Shown piece after piece: positions 30,299-32,448 of a DNA stretch of 32,448 nucleotides. The notes beneath the pieces were generated by a model. The model was not told the origin of the DNA and did no database searches. It worked only from the letters and a program-made list of their open reading frames with translations. Made by a program: the position numbers and the translations under genes. This DNA comes from an uncultured Prevotella sp. (GTDB lineage Bacteria; Bacteroidota; Bacteroidia; Bacteroidales; Bacteroidaceae): assembly GCA_902477645.1 (NCBI GenBank), contig CABSIA010000016.1, positions 1 to 32,448 on the forward strand, written 5' to 3'. Each line of letters starts with the position of its first letter. The first letter of the stretch is position 1.

Positions 30299-31888
30299 AT
30301 GTCAAAAGAAATAGAAAGAAGAAGAACCTTTGCGATTATCTCTCACCCCGACGCAGGTAAGAACAACCTAACAGAGAAATTCCTGCTTTTCGGCGGACAG
30401 ATACAAGTGGCTGGTGCCGTAAAGAGCAACAAGATACGGAAGACCGCCACCTCTGACTGGATGGATATCGAGAAACAGCGCGGTATCTCTGTCTCAACTT
30501 CGGTTATGGAATTCGACTATCTGCCAGAGGGACAGGAAGGCGACCCGTATAAAGTAAATATCCTCGACACACCCGGACACCAGGATTTTGCAGAAGACAC
30601 TTACCGGACGCTTACAGCCGTAGACTCAGCCATAATCGTTGTCGACTCGGCAAAGGGCGTTGAGGCACAGACAAGAAAACTTATGGAGGTTTGCCGCATG
30701 CGCAACACTCCTGTAATCATTTTTATCAACAAGATGGACCGTGAGGGACGTGACCCGTTCGACCTGCTCGATGAGCTTGAGGAGGAACTTCAGATAAAGG
30801 TGCGCCCTCTGTCATGGCCCATCGGACAGGGTCTGCGCTTTAAGGGTGTTTACAACATCTATGAGCAACAGCTAAATCTTTTTACTCCTAACAAACAGCG
30901 TGTAACCGAGAAAGTTGCCGTAGATATAAACTCTGCCGAGCTTGACCAGCATGTCGGCGAGAGAGAGGCTCAGCAACTCCGCGACGACCTTGAGCTTGTA
31001 AATGGCGTATATTCAGAATTTAATGTAGACACATACCGCTCTGCCGAGGTTGCACCAGTATTTTTCGGCTCGGCACTCAACAATTTTGGTGTTCAGGAAC
31101 TTCTGAACTGCTTCGTTGAGATAGCGCCATCGCCAAAGCCGACACAAGCAGAGGAACGGCTCGTTGAGCCAGAGGAGCCTAAATTCACAGGCTTTATATT
31201 CAAGATAACAGCCAACATCGACCCTAACCACCGCAGCTGTATCGCATTCTGCAAAGTTTGCTCGGGCAAGTTCGTACGCAATCAGCCATATCAGCACATG
31301 AGGCTTGGCAAGACGGTCCGCTTCTCATCGCCTACACAGTTCATGGCTCAGCGCAAGAGCACCATTGACGAGGCTTATCCCGGCGACATCGTAGCTCTGC
31401 CAGACAACGGCATCTTCAAGATAGGCGACACACTCACCGAAGGCGAGACTCTCCATTTCCGCGGTCTGCCCTCGTTCTCTCCTGAAATGTTCAAATACAT
31501 TGAGAACGACGACCCAATGAAGAGCAAACAGTTCCAAAAGGGTCTTGAGCAGCTTATGAACGAGGGTGTCGCTCAGCTATTTGTAAATCAGTTCAATGGC
31601 AGACGTGTAGTCGGTACCGTCGGACAATTGCAGTTTGAGGTAATCCAATACCGTCTTGAAAACGAATACAACGCAAAATGCCGTTGGGAGACTGTACACC
31701 TGCACAAAGCCTGCTGGATAGAGAGCGACAATGCCACGGCACTTGAGAACTTCAAGAAGCGCAAATACCAGTATATGGCAAAAGACATTGAGGGCCGTGA
31801 CGTGTTCCTTGCCGACTCGGGCTATGTGCTCAGCATGGCTCAGCAAGACTTTGAGGACATAAAGTTCCATTTCACGAGCGAGTTCTGA
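30299..31888 (+). CDS. prfC: Peptide chain release factor 3 (RF3) with an altered P-loop
   Basis: RF3 is a GTPase that removes RF1 and RF2 from the ribosome after termination. The 529-residue protein is full length and very like the family: switch region TSDWMDIEKQRGISVSTSV, DTPGHQDFAEDTYRTL, INKMDREGRDPFDLLDELE, FFGSALNNFGV, then domains II and III ending HFTSEF. The G1 P-loop, normally SHPDAGKTTLTEK, reads SHPDAGKNNLTEK: AAC AAC in place of the two Thr codons. The first Thr binds Mg-GTP in translational GTPases, so GTP hydrolysis should be weakened or lost if the reading is right. Either two C-to-A changes or a compensating A gain and C loss would explain it. The rest shows no decay. Confidence 0.95.
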   Translation: MSKEIERRRTFAIISHPDAGKNNLTEKFLLFGGQIQVAGAVKSNKIRKTATSDWMDIEKQRGISVSTSVMEFDYLPEGQEGDPYKVNILDTPGHQDFAEDTYRTLTAVDSAIIVVDSAKGVEAQTRKLMEVCRMRNTPVIIFINKMDREGRDPFDLLDELEEELQIKVRPLSWPIGQGLRFKGVYNIYEQQLNLFTPNKQRVTEKVAVDINSAELDQHVGEREAQQLRDDLELVNGVYSEFNVDTYRSAEVAPVFFGSALNNFGVQELLNCFVEIAPSPKPTQAEERLVEPEEPKFTGFIFKITANIDPNHRSCIAFCKVCSGKFVRNQPYQHMRLGKTVRFSSPTQFMAQRKSTIDEAYPGDIVALPDNGIFKIGDTLTEGETLHFRGLPSFSPEMFKYIENDDPMKSKQFQKGLEQLMNEGVAQLFVNQFNGRRVVGTVGQLQFEVIQYRLENEYNAKCRWETVHLHKACWIESDNATALENFKKRKYQYMAKDIEGRDVFLADSGYVLSMAQQDFEDIKFHFTSEF

Positions 31889-31906
31889 CTTGCCACGAAT
31901 TTGAAT

Positions 31907-31926
31907 GGCCGCTACATGTGGTGGCC
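31907..31926. repeat. Palindromic repeat copy D
   Basis: GGCCGCTACATGTGGTGGCC is one to two changes from the family palindrome and is followed by GCAA as in the other copies read in reverse. It lies 18 bp after the prfC stop codon. Confidence 0.7.
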
Positions 31927-31962
31927 GCAAGATACACAGACCTCAACACAAGAAATACAAAA

Positions 31963-32002
31963 CCAAAGTGTCTAAACATAATTCGTTGTTTAGACACTTT
32001 GG
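31963..32002. terminator. Strong terminator after prfC
   Basis: CCAAAGTGTCTAAACA at 31963-31978 and its exact reverse complement at 31987-32002 form a 16-bp stem with an 8-base loop, followed by CTTTTAT. It ends the lysE-prfC run and, in reverse, may serve the outer-membrane gene at 32214. Confidence 0.85.
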
Positions 32003-32045
32003 CTTTTATGCTGTAACCACACTCACAATAGAATAAAAAATCATC

Positions 32046-32096
32046 ATTCGTGCAAAAAAGTGTGGTATTTCTTCAATTATTCGTGCAAAAAAGTGT
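32046..32096. repeat. Two direct copies of an 18-bp sequence
   Basis: ATTCGTGCAAAAAAGTGT occurs exactly at 32046-32063 and 32079-32096, with 15 bases between. There are only two copies, so this is no CRISPR array. The rest of 32003-32213 is AT-rich and shows no gene. Confidence 0.75.
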
Positions 32097-32213
32097 ATCT
32101 TTTACTGTGACTATTCGATTGAGATCTCTACAAGTGCCAATATTCACATCATTGGGAAATTCGCATGTTCATTCTGCTATTTTTTACAATTTAATTCCCC
32201 AAAAAGTTTCAGA

Positions 32214-32448
32214 CTATTTCATTATTCCATTGTCAGTATCCTTAAGATTTATGGTCTTTTCCGCCGACTGATATTTCTTTCCCTTGCTCATACGCCATGA
32301 GATACTGAGGGAGAGTCTGTTGCCATTTTCCAGATTATAATCCTTTGTTAGTTTATGAATATTACGGTTAATCAGCTCACCCTCCGATGCCATGTAATTG
32401 CCGGCAAACGGGTTTGACCATGACAGCGAGAACTGCCAGTCTTTATAG
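32214..32448 (-). CDS. C-terminal end of an outer-membrane beta-barrel (TonB-receptor-like) protein, 5' part outside window
   Basis: The minus strand is open from the window edge to a TAG at 32214-32216, giving 77 codons. The peptide has alternating hydrophobic and polar strands (DWQFSLSWSNPF, NGNRLSLSISWRMSKGKKY) and ends TINLKDTDNGIMK, the form of C terminus I associate with Bacteroidetes outer-membrane barrel proteins of the OMP_b-brl_3 / TonB-dependent receptor-like group. Its substrate and any regulatory partner lie outside the window. It ends about 210 bp from the terminator at 31963-32002. Confidence 0.7.
   Translation of the reverse strand, partial: YKDWQFSLSWSNPFAGNYMASEGELINRNIHKLTKDYNLENGNRLSLSISWRMSKGKKYQSAEKTINLKDTDNGIMK

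Noticed and set aside
32046..32096. CRISPR array
   Set aside because: There are only two copies with a 15-base gap and no cas genes.

Overview
The window looks like chromosomal core DNA from an anaerobic gut- or oral-type Bacteroidales bacterium, probably Prevotellaceae. The evidence is the Bacteroidetes -7 promoter motif TAnnTTTG in front of most transcription units, a nuo operon that runs A-B-CD-H with no E, F or G genes, a DUF4924 gene in the order lysE-DUF4924-rmlD-prfC, a class II (cysteine) KdsA, and an outer-membrane beta-barrel protein ending in the Bacteroidetes-type DxDNGIM tail. No tRNA, rRNA, CRISPR array, prophage or insertion-sequence transposase was seen. The genus call is inference.

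Layout. 1-3586 (minus): respiratory complex I genes nuoA, nuoB, fused nuoC/D and nuoH (cut by the window edge). 3587-4534: a long gene-poor gap with hairpins. 4535-9803: an N-acetylglucosamine-kinase-like BadF/BcrA protein (minus), then a large MscS-type channel, kdsA and kdsD/kpsF (plus). 9912-14101: a secreted phospholipase-D-like protein, two LuxR/NarL-type regulators (minus) and a divergent RidA-domain protein. 14204-17105 (minus): RNase Y, ZapA, a small coiled-coil partner and an unknown protein. 17358-22836 (plus): polysaccharide start-up genes (polyprenyl-phosphate sugar transferase, RmlA, Wzc-type tyrosine kinase, HAD phosphatase). 22964-26484: fmt (minus), then tsaC and a ClC channel (plus). 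26864-27844: a ROK glucokinase (minus). 28033-31888 (plus): lysE, DUF4924, rmlD, prfC. 32214-32448 (minus): the 3' end of an outer-membrane barrel gene.

Functions that join up. KdsA and KdsD supply Kdo for the LPS core. The sugar transferase, RmlA, Wzc and RmlD serve surface polysaccharide with dTDP-rhamnose-type sugars. RNase Y, ZapA, Fmt, TsaC and RF3 are housekeeping genes.

The most unusual features are these. (1) A family of short palindromes (core GGCCGYTACATGTARCGGCC), five copies in 32 kb, one of them sitting in frame inside the kinase-like gene, as Rickettsia palindromic elements do. (2) A hemerythrin (YtfE/ScdA-like) domain fused to a LuxR DNA-binding domain but split by a frameshift, next to a LuxR regulator whose receiver lacks the phosphorylation site, and divergent from a RidA-domain gene across a near-perfect NarL-type 7-2-7 site. 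(3) An amber stop inside the conserved NuoC core. (4) An RF3 whose P-loop reads GKNN instead of GKTT. (5) A 250-bp MITE-like element with 14-bp terminal inverted repeats and two identical inner palindromes. Three lesions in conserved genes in one window mean the accuracy of the sequence should be questioned before biology is inferred from them.
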